Part shown: in pieces, positions 38,173 through 47,483 of the stretch
Layout: each line of letters begins with the position of its first letter
Numbering within the stretch: the first letter of the stretch is position 1
NCBI GenBank assembly: GCA_022768745.1
Contig: JALELK010000107.1
Location: 26,326 to 90,325, forward strand
Source: Lachnospiraceae bacterium
GTDB lineage: Bacteria > Bacillota > Clostridia > Lachnospirales > Lachnospiraceae
Length of the DNA: 64,000 nt
Direction: 5' to 3'
The notes under the pieces: generated by a model
Databases searched by the model: none
What the model was told of the DNA's origin: nothing
The model's input: the letters and a program-made list of their open reading frames with translations, nothing else
Translations under genes and position numbers: made by a program

Positions 38173-38657
38173 AGCTGAAATATTATTTGCGTGGGGCGGG
38201 TATTGGTATCATCGTATCTACTTTTATTTTTTCTATTGCTTTTGCATTTTATAAACCCACCTTATCAGATGAAGAAATTATGAAGGAAGCAACAAAACTG
38301 GGAATGGTTTCTAAGTCCGAAGACAGTGATGCCTCATCAAAAGATATCAAGACGCAGGAAAATAACAAGAACCAGACAAAAGATGATGATGGGAGCCAGA
38401 GCAAGAATGGTGACAAATCATCAGAAGAAGAGGCAGAGGGCACGGAGGTTATTACATTTTCAGTAAACTCCGGTGACACTTCCTCTGTGGTTGCAGGACA
38501 TCTCAAAGAGATGGGGTTAGTGGATGACGCAGATGCTTTTGACAAATTCCTGTCGGAGCAGGATTTGGACAATCTGATTCTGCCGGGGGAATACACCATC
38601 CCGAAGGATAGTTCTTTTTTGGATATTGCAACCATTTTAACTTCAAAGAAAAAGTAG
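38169..38657 (+). CDS. MltG/YceG-like N-terminal domain protein without catalytic domain
   Basis: TM then VITFSVNSGDTSSVVAGHLKEMGLVDDADAFDKFLSEQDLDNLILPGEYTIPKDSSFLDIATILTSKKK, ends before any YceG catalytic core. Confidence 0.65.
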   Translation: MKLKYYLRGAGIGIIVSTFIFSIAFAFYKPTLSDEEIMKEATKLGMVSKSEDSDASSKDIKTQENNKNQTKDDDGSQSKNGDKSSEEEAEGTEVITFSVNSGDTSSVVAGHLKEMGLVDDADAFDKFLSEQDLDNLILPGEYTIPKDSSFLDIATILTSKKK

Positions 38658-38664
38658 AAAATTC

Positions 38665-38693
38665 TTGCATAGGTAGATGAGCTATGATATAAT
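38665..38693 (+). promoter_or_regulatory. Promoter of rpsB (TTGCAT-17-TATAAT)
   Basis: -35 38665-38670, -10 38688-38693. Confidence 0.7.
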
Positions 38694-38716
38694 TTTCAAC
38701 GGCTCAAAATTAATCA

Positions 38717-38777
38717 CACATAAGGATTGGCAGAATGGTGCCGGATGATGCGGTTTTTTGCCAAGAGGATTTATGTG
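38717..38777 (+). ncRNA. Structured 5' leader of rpsB-tsf, candidate S2 autoregulatory RNA
   Basis: Nested stems CACATAA/TTATGTG (38717-23 with 38771-77) and TTGGCA/TGCCAA (38727-32 with 38759-64). Confidence 0.55.
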
Positions 38778-38803
38778 GAAGAAAATAACCAGGAGGTAAG
38801 AAA

Positions 38804-39535
38804 ATGAGTGTTATTTCAATGAAACAATTATTAGAAGCAGGTGTTCATTTCGGACATCAGACAAGAAGATGGAACCCTAAAATGGCTCCATACATCTACG
38901 CAGAGAGAAATGGTATCTATATCATTGATCTTCAGAAGTCTGTTGGAAAAGTAGATGAGGCTTATGATGCAGTATTTGATATTGCTGAGCAGGGTGGAAT
39001 CATTCTTTTTGTTGGTACAAAGAAGCAGGCTCAGGATGCAATCAAGACTGAGGCAGAGCGTTGCGGTATGTACTATGTAAATGAGAGATGGCTTGGAGGT
39101 ATGCTTACAAACTTCAAGACAATCGAGAGCAGAATTGCTAGATTAAAAGAAATCGAAAAGATGGAAGAAGACGGTGTGTTCGATGTTCTTCCTAAGAAAG
39201 AAGTTATCAATCTTAAGAAGGAAATGGAAAAACTTGAGAAGAACCTTGGCGGTATCAAGGATATGGGTAGAATCCCGGATGCTATCTTTATCGTAGATCC
39301 TAAGAAGGAGAGAATCTGTGTTCAGGAAGCACACGCTCTTGGTATTCCACTTATCGGTATTGCTGATACAAACTGTGATCCGGAAGAATTGGATTATGTA
39401 ATCCCTGGAAATGATGATGCAATTCGTGCCGTTAAGCTTATTGTTGGCAAGATGGCTGACGCTGTAATCGAAGCTAAGCAGGGAACTGTTGAGGTTGATA
39501 CAGAAGAAGCTACTGAAGAAGTAGAAGAAGCATAA
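38804..39535 (+). CDS. rpsB: 30S ribosomal protein S2
   Basis: [46 protein letters not shown]. Confidence 0.99.
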   Translation: MSVISMKQLLEAGVHFGHQTRRWNPKMAPYIYAERNGIYIIDLQKSVGKVDEAYDAVFDIAEQGGIILFVGTKKQAQDAIKTEAERCGMYYVNERWLGGMLTNFKTIESRIARLKEIEKMEEDGVFDVLPKKEVINLKKEMEKLEKNLGGIKDMGRIPDAIFIVDPKKERICVQEAHALGIPLIGIADTNCDPEELDYVIPGNDDAIRAVKLIVGKMADAVIEAKQGTVEVDTEEATEEVEEA

Positions 39536-39561
39536 TAATTCAATAATTGGAGGATAATATT

Positions 39562-40500
39562 ATGGCTATTACAGCAGCTATGGTAAAAGAACTGCGTGAA
39601 ATGACAGGCGCAGGTATGATGGATTGTAAGAAGGCATTAGGCGAAGTTGACGGAGATATGGATGCCGCAGTAGAATACCTTGCAAAGAAAGGTTTGGCTA
39701 AGGCTGAGAAGAAGGCTGGTCGTATTGCTGCAGAAGGTATTGTTGCTTTGCAGGTGTCTGACGATGCAAAGAAGGCAGTTGCAGTAGAAGTTAACTCTGA
39801 GACAGACTTTGTTGCAAAGAACGAAAAGTTCCAGAACTATGTTGCTCAGGTTGCTTCACAGGCAATGAACACAACTGCTACAGATATTGACGGATTTTTG
39901 GCAGAGGCATGGGCTTTGGATACAACAAAGACTGTAAATGAAGAACTTGCAAGCCAGATTGCTGTTATTGGTGAAAACTTAAAGATTCGTCGTTTTGCTC
40001 AGTTGGAAGAGAACAATGGTTTCATCGCTGACTATGTTCACATGGGTGGAAAGATTGGTGTTTTGGTTGACGTTGAGACTGATGTTATCAACGATGCTGT
40101 TAAAGAGATGGCAAAGAACCTCGCTATGCAGGTTGCAGCTTTGAATCCAAAGTACACAGACAGATCAGAAGTTAGTGCAGAGTATATCGCTCATGAAGAA
40201 GAAATTCTTCGTGCTCAGATTGCAAATGATCCTAAGGAGTCTCAGAAGCCTGAAAAGGTTATCGAAGGTATGATTAAGGGTCGTATCAACAAGGAATTGA
40301 AGGAAGTTGTTTTGTTGGATCAGGTTTATGTTAAGGCTGAAGACGGCAAGCAGATTGTTTCAAATTACATTGCTGATGTTGCAAAGGCAAACGGAGCAAA
40401 CATCAAGATTAAAGGATTTGTTCGTTTTGAGACCGGTGAAGGTATCGAAAAGAAGGAAGAAGATTTTGCTGCAGAAGTAGCTGCTCAGATGGGCAACTAG
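39562..40500 (+). CDS. tsf: Translation elongation factor Ts
   Basis: MAITAAMVKELREMTGAGMMDCKKALGEVDGDMDAAVEYL; ATG 39562 after GGAGG. Confidence 0.99.
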   Translation: MAITAAMVKELREMTGAGMMDCKKALGEVDGDMDAAVEYLAKKGLAKAEKKAGRIAAEGIVALQVSDDAKKAVAVEVNSETDFVAKNEKFQNYVAQVASQAMNTTATDIDGFLAEAWALDTTKTVNEELASQIAVIGENLKIRRFAQLEENNGFIADYVHMGGKIGVLVDVETDVINDAVKEMAKNLAMQVAALNPKYTDRSEVSAEYIAHEEEILRAQIANDPKESQKPEKVIEGMIKGRINKELKEVVLLDQVYVKAEDGKQIVSNYIADVAKANGANIKIKGFVRFETGEGIEKKEEDFAAEVAAQMGN

Positions 40501-40515
40501 TCAGTATAACATTTT

Positions 40516-40550
40516 ATGGGTGGATGGCTATGAGCTGTCCACCCATTTTT
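40516..40550 (+). terminator. Intrinsic terminator after tsf
   Basis: ATGGGTGGA...TCCACCCAT-TTTTA. Confidence 0.8.
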
Positions 40551-40591
40551 AGCTTGTAAAGAAAATTTAAGTGGACAAAACAAGTATATTA

Positions 40592-40619
40592 TTGCGTAAA
40601 TTCATAAATATGATACAAT
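40592..40619 (+). promoter_or_regulatory. Putative promoter of the deacetylase gene (TTGCGT-16-TACAAT)
   Basis: -35 40592-40597, -10 40614-40619. Confidence 0.5.
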
Positions 40620-40673
40620 AAAGACATTCAGAAGAAAAATCCGACTTGGATAAGTGTAGTGGGAGATTGGACA

Positions 40674-41594
40674 ATGGATGAAAAGGAGCAGGAAGCCCTT
40701 AAGAAACAGCGGGAGCGCAGGAAAAGAGTTCAGAGAATTCGGACCGGAATCATTACTTTTATATCAGTATGGATGATTCTTTCTATTGTTCTCACAGTGA
40801 TAATGTGTGTCAAGATTATTTCTCTGCAAAAGCAAATAGATGTTCTGGTGGGTAATTATGACCAGAATAAAAAAGTGGAAAATACGGAAGCCGGTGTGCA
40901 AAATGATGATTTCACCGTGGTGAATAGTGTGACGGATTCCAAGGACAATCTTGCAGAAGAGGGGGATATACATAAAGTTTATCTGACTTTTGATGATGGT
41001 CCCAGCGAAAATACGGATAAAATTTTGGATATTTTGGACGATTATGGTATCAAGGCTACATTTTTTGTGAATGGCCGGGAAGATGAAGAATCCCTTGCGG
41101 CATATAAAAGGATTGTGGATGAGGGACACACCATCGCGATGCATTCTTACTCACACAAATACAGTGAGATTTATTCATCGCTGGATGCCTTCAAAAAGGA
41201 CTATGAAAAAATACAAAATCTGATTTATGACACCACCGGAGTTGAGAGTATGTACTATCGTTTTCCGGGAGGTAGTAGTAATCGCGTGAGCAATGCGCAT
41301 ATGTCAGATTACATTAAATTTTTAAATGAGCAGGGGATTGTATACTTTGATTGGAACGTTTCAAGTGGAGATGCAACATCCCAGGCATTTACTGCAGATG
41401 AATTAGTTGAAAATGTTATGTCGGATGTGGTAAAATACAAGACGTCGGTTGTTCTTATGCATGACGCAAAGACAAAGTCAACAACGGTGCAGGCGTTGCC
41501 TGAGATTATTGAGGCCTTGCAAAAGAGCGGGGCATTGATTTTGCCGATTGATGAAAATACAGATGTGATTCAGCATACAAGCATTCAACAATAA
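40674..41594 (+). CDS. Membrane-anchored polysaccharide (peptidoglycan) deacetylase, NodB domain
   Basis: VYLTFDDGPSENTDKILDILDDYGIKATFFVNG, MHSYSHKY, RFPGGSSN, DWNVSSGDA, VVLMHD. Confidence 0.93.
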   Translation: MDEKEQEALKKQRERRKRVQRIRTGIITFISVWMILSIVLTVIMCVKIISLQKQIDVLVGNYDQNKKVENTEAGVQNDDFTVVNSVTDSKDNLAEEGDIHKVYLTFDDGPSENTDKILDILDDYGIKATFFVNGREDEESLAAYKRIVDEGHTIAMHSYSHKYSEIYSSLDAFKKDYEKIQNLIYDTTGVESMYYRFPGGSSNRVSNAHMSDYIKFLNEQGIVYFDWNVSSGDATSQAFTADELVENVMSDVVKYKTSVVLMHDAKTKSTTVQALPEIIEALQKSGALILPIDENTDVIQHTSIQQ

Positions 41595-41612
41595 AATACG
41601 GAGGATTATAAG

Positions 41613-42404
41613 ATGGGATTTTTTAAAGAATTTAAGGATGACTTTTCTGAGGCTGTAAATGAATTGGTTCCGGGAGCTGAGGAGACAGAAACCACCGAAG
41701 ATGAAATGGTGGATACTCTGGGAGAGAATATTGATGTGGCTTCTGAACTGTCAAAGTTAGATGGCCTTTTAGAGCAGGTGACAAAGCGAGTGGATCAGGA
41801 GGACGCATCTTCAGATGTTAAGGCAGAAAAGCCAGTTGCCCCTGAAGTAAATCATAATATGAAAGCAGAAGAGAAAGTTGAGGATAAAGTAAAGATGGAT
41901 ACATATAGCACAGATAACGGAGTTCAGCAAATGGCACCTTCACAGGCAGGCACACCAGTCGCAGATGAGACAGCGATTATCACTGCCGGAATGTCTATCA
42001 ATGGTAATTTAGAGTCAGTGGGCTCAATTAATGTAGAGGGAAAGGTTGTAGGAGATATCGCATGTAATGGTAAGCTGGTAGTTACCGGTACAGTACAGGG
42101 TAACAGTTCTTCCTCAGAGTTCTTTGCAGACGCTGCAAAGATTGAAGGTGAGGTTGCCACAACCGGTACAGCCAAGATTGGTGTTGGCTCTGTTGTAATT
42201 GGTAACATCTCAGCTACATCAGCAGTGATTGCCGGTGCGGTAAAGGGTGATATTGATGTGCAGGGACCTGTAGTTGTTGATACATCTGCTGTTGTTATGG
42301 GTAATATTAAATCTCGTTCTGTACAGATTAATAATGGTGCAGTTATCGAAGGTTTCTGTTCACAGAGTTATGCAGACGTTGATGTAGAAGGTTTGTTTGC
42401 ATAA
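41613..42404 (+). CDS. Bactofilin-family polymer-forming protein
   Basis: Beta-helical repeats ITAGMSINGNLESVGSINVEGKVVGDIACNGKLVVTGTVQGN...VKGDIDVQGPVVVDTSAVVMGNIKSRSVQINNGAVIEG. Confidence 0.88.
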   Translation: MGFFKEFKDDFSEAVNELVPGAEETETTEDEMVDTLGENIDVASELSKLDGLLEQVTKRVDQEDASSDVKAEKPVAPEVNHNMKAEEKVEDKVKMDTYSTDNGVQQMAPSQAGTPVADETAIITAGMSINGNLESVGSINVEGKVVGDIACNGKLVVTGTVQGNSSSSEFFADAAKIEGEVATTGTAKIGVGSVVIGNISATSAVIAGAVKGDIDVQGPVVVDTSAVVMGNIKSRSVQINNGAVIEGFCSQSYADVDVEGLFA

Positions 42405-42426
42405 AATATCATAGAAGGAAATAAAG

Positions 42427-43122
42427 ATGAAGAGAGTATTATTGAAGTTAAGTGGAGAAGCTTTAGCGGGCGAGAAAAAAACAGGATTTGACGAAGCAAC
42501 TTGTATCCAGGTGGCAAATCAGGTAAAAGCGCTGGTTGACCAGGACATTCAGGTAGGTATCGTCATTGGTGGCGGTAATTTCTGGAGAGGCCGTACATCA
42601 GAGACTATAGACAGAACCAAAGCAGATCAAATAGGTATGCTGGCAACTGTGATGAATTGTATTTATGTTTCAGAAATTTTCCGTTATGTAGGTATGGACA
42701 CAGAAGTTTTGACACCATTTGTATGTGGGGCTTTTTCTAAGTTATATTCCAAAGATGTTGCAAATGAGTGCTTTTCTCAAAATAAGGTTGTATTTTTTGC
42801 AGGTGGTACGGGACATCCGTATTTCTCTACAGATACAGCTACGGTTCTTCGCGCAATTGAAATCGAAGCAGATGTGATTTTGTTGGCAAAGGCCATTGAC
42901 GGTGTATATGATAGTGATCCGAAAACAAATCCGGATGCAAAGAGATATGATATCTTAGATATTCAGGAAGTTATCGATAAAAAGCTGGCAGTTGTGGATT
43001 TGACAGCATCTATTATGTGCATGGAAAACAAGATGCCGATGTATGTATTTGCTTTACAGGAAGAGGACAGCATTATCAAGGCAATTTCAGGAAATTTCAA
43101 TGGTACAAAGGTTACCGTTTAG
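42427..43122 (+). CDS. pyrH: UMP kinase
   Basis: KRVLLKLSGEALAGEKKTGFD, IVIGGGNFWRG, ALQEEDSI. Confidence 0.98.
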   Translation: MKRVLLKLSGEALAGEKKTGFDEATCIQVANQVKALVDQDIQVGIVIGGGNFWRGRTSETIDRTKADQIGMLATVMNCIYVSEIFRYVGMDTEVLTPFVCGAFSKLYSKDVANECFSQNKVVFFAGGTGHPYFSTDTATVLRAIEIEADVILLAKAIDGVYDSDPKTNPDAKRYDILDIQEVIDKKLAVVDLTASIMCMENKMPMYVFALQEEDSIIKAISGNFNGTKVTV

Positions 43123-43137
43123 TTTATGGAGGAAGAA

Positions 43138-43692
43138 ATGGACGAAAAGTTAAAGGTATTTGAGGACAAAATGATAAAGTCTTACAACAATCTGTTGGAA
43201 GAATACACAACCATCCGTGCAGGAAGAGCAAATCCTCATGTTTTGGATAAAGTGATGGTTGATTATTATGGAGTGCCTACCGCGTTACAGCAGGTCGCAA
43301 ACGTTAGCGTTCCGGAGCCGAGAATGATTCAGATTCAGCCATGGGAGCCTTCTTTGGTCAAAGAAATTGAGAAAGCGATTTTAGTCTCTGATTTGGGATT
43401 GAACCCTACCAACGATGGTAAGGTGATTCGTCTGGTATTTCCGGAGCTTACTGAGGAACGCCGTAAGGAATTGGCAAAAGATGTTAAGAAGCGTGGCGAG
43501 AATGCCAAGGTGGCAATCAGAAATATTCGTAGAGATGCCAACGAAACTTTTAAGAAGTATGGTAAGGAGGCGGATGTGTCTGAGGATGAAGTCAAGGAAT
43601 TAGAAAGTCAGGCTCAGAAGCTGACAGACAAATATATTGCTGAAGTTGATAAGGCAGTGGAGACAAAATCCAACGAGATAATGACGGTATAG
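43138..43692 (+). CDS. frr: Ribosome recycling factor
   Basis: TTIRAGRANPHVLDKVMVDYYGVPTALQQVANVSVPEPRMIQIQPW; ATG 43138 preferred after GGAGGA. Confidence 0.98.
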   Translation: MDEKLKVFEDKMIKSYNNLLEEYTTIRAGRANPHVLDKVMVDYYGVPTALQQVANVSVPEPRMIQIQPWEPSLVKEIEKAILVSDLGLNPTNDGKVIRLVFPELTEERRKELAKDVKKRGENAKVAIRNIRRDANETFKKYGKEADVSEDEVKELESQAQKLTDKYIAEVDKAVETKSNEIMTV

Positions 43693-43707
43693 AGTATATA
43701 GTGGAGT

Positions 43708-43737
43708 AAAGGGACACTGTCAAGGTGTCCCTTTTTT
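43708..43737 (+). terminator. Intrinsic terminator after frr
   Basis: AAAGGGACAC-TGTCAAG-GTGTCCCTTTTTT. Confidence 0.75.
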
Positions 43738-43755
43738 CAAATAAGGAGACAGTTT

Positions 43756-44454
43756 ATGAGTGTACCACAGCATGTAGCAATTATTTTAGATGGAAATGGA
43801 CGTTGGGCAAAGGCTAAAGGATTGCCTCGGACGGCAGGACACACTGCCGGAGCAAAAAATGTAGAAACCATAGCAGAGGCGGCCTATAACAATGGAATCA
43901 AATATCTGACACTGTATGCTTTTTCCACGGAAAATTGGAATCGACCTCAGGAAGAGGTAAAGGCTTTAATGGTTCTGTTGGATAATTATTTGAAGAACTG
44001 TTTTAAGACAGCGAAGAAAAATAACATGCGCATTCGTGTCATTGGAGATATTACTCGTTTGGAACCGGCGACACAGGAACGGATTCGCCAGTTGGAAAAG
44101 GAATCCAGCCAGTATACCGGACTTAATTTGACCATAGCCATTAATTACGGAAGCAGGGATGAGATTGTCCGTGGAATACGGCATCTGTGCTATGATGTAG
44201 AAGATGGAAAACTTTCTGCTGACGAGATTACAGAGGAGAGTTTTGGAAAATATCTGGACACTTGGGATTTGCCGGATCCGGATTTGATGATTCGTACCAG
44301 TGGAGAGCAACGGTTGTCAAATTATCTTTTGTGGCAGTTAGCGTATTCTGAATTTTATTTTACCCCGGTGCCATGGCCGGATTTTCACGAAAAGGAATTA
44401 AAGGAAGCCATAGAGGCTTATGAGAATAGAAATCGTAGATATGGAAAGGTGTAA
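43756..44454 (+). CDS. uppS: Undecaprenyl diphosphate synthase
   Basis: VPQHVAIILDGNGRWAKAKGLPRTAGH; TLYAFSTENWNRP. Confidence 0.97.
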   Translation: MSVPQHVAIILDGNGRWAKAKGLPRTAGHTAGAKNVETIAEAAYNNGIKYLTLYAFSTENWNRPQEEVKALMVLLDNYLKNCFKTAKKNNMRIRVIGDITRLEPATQERIRQLEKESSQYTGLNLTIAINYGSRDEIVRGIRHLCYDVEDGKLSADEITEESFGKYLDTWDLPDPDLMIRTSGEQRLSNYLLWQLAYSEFYFTPVPWPDFHEKELKEAIEAYENRNRRYGKV

Positions 44455-44466
44455 GAGGATAGGATC

Positions 44467-45270
44467 ATGTTTAAGACAAGATTAATTAGTGGAATTGTTT
44501 TAGTGGCGATTGCTCTGTTGGTTATTATTACCGGTGGCAATTTACTTTTAGGTGTTATGGCCGCAGTTTCTTTGATTGGTATGTTTGAATTATATCGTGT
44601 ATTCGGTGTTCATAAATCGGTTGCCGGTGTGGTGGGATATTTGGCGGCATTGCTTTATTATGCATCATTTTTAGTCGACTTCTTGCCGGATTCTATGGTG
44701 TTGTACTTAGGATTTTTGATTGTATTGTTGGCGGTATATGTCTTTTCTTATCCAAAGTATAAGGCTGACCAGATTATGGCTGTATTTTTTGGATTTTTTT
44801 ATGTGGCAACGATGCTGTCCTTTATCTATCAGACCAGAATGCTCTCAGCCGGTGAATACATTGTCTGGCTGATTTTCCTGTGCTCATGGGGAAGCGATAC
44901 CTGTGCATACTGTGTGGGAATGCTATTTGGCAAACATAAAATGTCCCCATTGTTAAGCCCGAAGAAATCGGTGGAGGGCGCCGTAGGCGGTGTGGTTGGA
45001 GCTGCTCTTCTGACTGCTTTATATTGTTATATTTTTAAGGCACAAATGGATATTCAGGTTTCGGAAGTCTGGTTGCTTGCCGGTGTCAGTGCAGTGGGAG
45101 CCTTGATTTCCATGGTGGGAGATTTGGCTGCTTCGGCAATTAAGAGAAATTATGATATTAAGGATTATGGAAAATTAATTCCCGGACATGGTGGTATACT
45201 AGACAGATTTGACAGTGTTATTATCACAGCGCCAATTATTTTCTTTTTGGCATCAAACGTTTTGAAATAA
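44467..45270 (+). CDS. cdsA: Phosphatidate cytidylyltransferase
   Basis: Multi-TM; SDTCAYCVGMLFGKHKMSPLLSPKKSVEGAVGG...DLAASAIKRNYDIKDYGKLIPGHGGILDRFDS signature. Confidence 0.97.
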   Translation: MFKTRLISGIVLVAIALLVIITGGNLLLGVMAAVSLIGMFELYRVFGVHKSVAGVVGYLAALLYYASFLVDFLPDSMVLYLGFLIVLLAVYVFSYPKYKADQIMAVFFGFFYVATMLSFIYQTRMLSAGEYIVWLIFLCSWGSDTCAYCVGMLFGKHKMSPLLSPKKSVEGAVGGVVGAALLTALYCYIFKAQMDIQVSEVWLLAGVSAVGALISMVGDLAASAIKRNYDIKDYGKLIPGHGGILDRFDSVIITAPIIFFLASNVLK

Positions 45271-45291
45271 TATGCATAAAAGGGGATAACA

Positions 45292-46437
45292 ATGAAAAAA
45301 ATTGCAATTCTTGGTTCCACAGGTTCCATAGGAACACAGACATTGGAGGTTGTAGAGCAAAATAAAACAGAACTTCAGGTTGTGGCATTGTCAGCCGGAA
45401 GTAATATTTCTCTTCTGGAAAAACAGGCCAGAAAATACCAGCCTCAGCTGGTTGCTGTCTGGGATGAGAAAAAAGCAGGAGAGCTTAAGGAGAATTTGGC
45501 GGATACTGATATCAAGGTTCTTGCCGGAATGGAGGGTCTTCTTTCGGTTGCTACCATAGAGTCATCTGATATTTTGGTGACCGCTATCGTTGGGATGATT
45601 GGCATTCGTCCCACAATCGCTGCAATCGAAAGCGGTAAGGACATTGCACTGGCAAATAAGGAGACTTTGGTAACTGCGGGACATATTATTATGCCGTTGG
45701 CAAAGAAATGTAATGTAAAAATCCTGCCGGTGGACAGTGAACACAGTGCAATTTTTCAGTCCTTAAACGGAGAAAAGGGGAATAAAATCGATAAGATTCT
45801 TTTGACTGCCTCCGGAGGACCATTCAGAGGTAAATCCTATGAGGAGTTGGAAAATGTCAAGGTGGAGGATGCCCTAAAACATCCAAATTGGAGTATGGGG
45901 AAAAAAATTACCATTGATTCTGCTACTATGGTAAATAAAGGTCTGGAAGTTATGGAGGCGAAGTGGCTGTTTGATGTCTCCCTTGGACAGATTCAGGTGG
46001 TGGTACATCCTCAAAGTGTACTTCACTCTGCTGTGCAGTTTATGGATGGGGCAGTGATTGGTCAGATGGGCACACCGGATATGAGACTCCCGATTTTATA
46101 TGCATTGTTTTATCCAAATCGACGTACACTTTATGCAGAGGAGTTGGATTTGTTTTCTATAGGTACATTAACTTTTGAACGTCCGGATATGGAAACCTTC
46201 TTTGGGCTGTCTCTGGCATATGATGCTGCAGATGCCGGAGGAAATATGCCTACTGTGTTCAATGCGGCAAATGAGAAGGCAGTAGCTATGTTTTTGGATA
46301 ACAAAATCAAGTTTTTGGAGATACCGGAGATTATTGCGGAATCTATGCAGGAAGTATACTACCAGGAAAATCCTTCTCTGGAAGAGATTTTAAACACGGA
46401 AAAAGCAACCTATGAATTTATAGAAAGTCGGTGGTAA
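45292..46437 (+). CDS. dxr: 1-deoxy-D-xylulose 5-phosphate reductoisomerase
   Basis: KKIAILGSTGSIGTQTLEVV; LPVDSEHSAIFQ; LTASGGPFRG. Confidence 0.98.
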   Translation: MKKIAILGSTGSIGTQTLEVVEQNKTELQVVALSAGSNISLLEKQARKYQPQLVAVWDEKKAGELKENLADTDIKVLAGMEGLLSVATIESSDILVTAIVGMIGIRPTIAAIESGKDIALANKETLVTAGHIIMPLAKKCNVKILPVDSEHSAIFQSLNGEKGNKIDKILLTASGGPFRGKSYEELENVKVEDALKHPNWSMGKKITIDSATMVNKGLEVMEAKWLFDVSLGQIQVVVHPQSVLHSAVQFMDGAVIGQMGTPDMRLPILYALFYPNRRTLYAEELDLFSIGTLTFERPDMETFFGLSLAYDAADAGGNMPTVFNAANEKAVAMFLDNKIKFLEIPEIIAESMQEVYYQENPSLEEILNTEKATYEFIESRW

Positions 46438-46438
46438 T

Positions 46439-47473
46439 TTGAGTATTGTTTTTGCAATTATCATATTCAGTTTGATTATAATTTTTCATGAGCTGGGTCA
46501 CTTTTTAGTGGCAAAGAAATGCGATGTGAAAGTGAATGAGTTCTGTCTGGGATTGGGACCTACACTTTTGCATTTCACAAAGGGAGAGACCACATATTCT
46601 CTGAAACTTTTGCCTTTTGGCGGAGCCTGTACGATGGAAGGCGAGGATGAGGAGAGTGAGGATGGCAGAGCGTTTAACAATAAATCTGTTTGGCAGAGGT
46701 TTGCCATCGTGGCGGCCGGTCCCATCTTTAATTTTATTATGGCATATGTGCTCTCTGTGATTCTGATAGGAGCCATTGGATATGACACTCCGGTCATTAC
46801 CGGGGTTATGGACGGATATTCAGCAGAAGAACAGGGAATGCAGGCAGGGGATACCATTGTATCCATCAACAATTACCGGGTACATTTTTATCAGGAAGTC
46901 AGCGTATATTCTTTTTTCCATCCGGGACAGGAGATGAAAGTGACTTACCTCCGAGACGGAGAGAAGCACTCTGCTACCATCACTCCTAAGTACAGTGAAG
47001 AAGATGGAAGATATCTGTTGGGAATTACCGGTAATTATCAACGGGAAAAGGGAAATGTTTTCAAGACCTTGCAATATGGATTTTATGAGATGAAATATCA
47101 GATATATTCCACCTTTCAGAGTCTGAAGATGCTCTTTACCGGGAAGCTTACAGTGAAGGATATGTCCGGTCCGGTGGGGATTGTAAAGACCATTGGAGAC
47201 ACCTATGATGAGTCCGTAAGTTCCGGAGTATTTTATGTAATTATGAATATGCTCAACATTGCGGTTTTGCTCTCTGCAAACTTAGGTGTAATGAATCTGC
47301 TTCCATTCCCGGCATTAGATGGTGGAAGATTGGTATTCTTTATCATTGAAGCCATCCGGGGTAAAAAGATTGATGAGAACATTGAAGGACGTGTTCACCT
47401 TATCGGATTTGCTCTTTTGATGGGATTGATGGTTGTGGTTATGTTTAATGATATTTATAAACTCTTTGTTTAG
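46439..47473 (+). CDS. rseP: RIP metalloprotease RseP (site-2 protease family)
   Basis: IIFHELGHFLVAK (HExxH), PDZ domain, LLPFPALDGG; TTG start. Confidence 0.95.
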   Translation: MSIVFAIIIFSLIIIFHELGHFLVAKKCDVKVNEFCLGLGPTLLHFTKGETTYSLKLLPFGGACTMEGEDEESEDGRAFNNKSVWQRFAIVAAGPIFNFIMAYVLSVILIGAIGYDTPVITGVMDGYSAEEQGMQAGDTIVSINNYRVHFYQEVSVYSFFHPGQEMKVTYLRDGEKHSATITPKYSEEDGRYLLGITGNYQREKGNVFKTLQYGFYEMKYQIYSTFQSLKMLFTGKLTVKDMSGPVGIVKTIGDTYDESVSSGVFYVIMNMLNIAVLLSANLGVMNLLPFPALDGGRLVFFIIEAIRGKKIDENIEGRVHLIGFALLMGLMVVVMFNDIYKLFV

Positions 47474-47483
47474 GAGGAATCAA

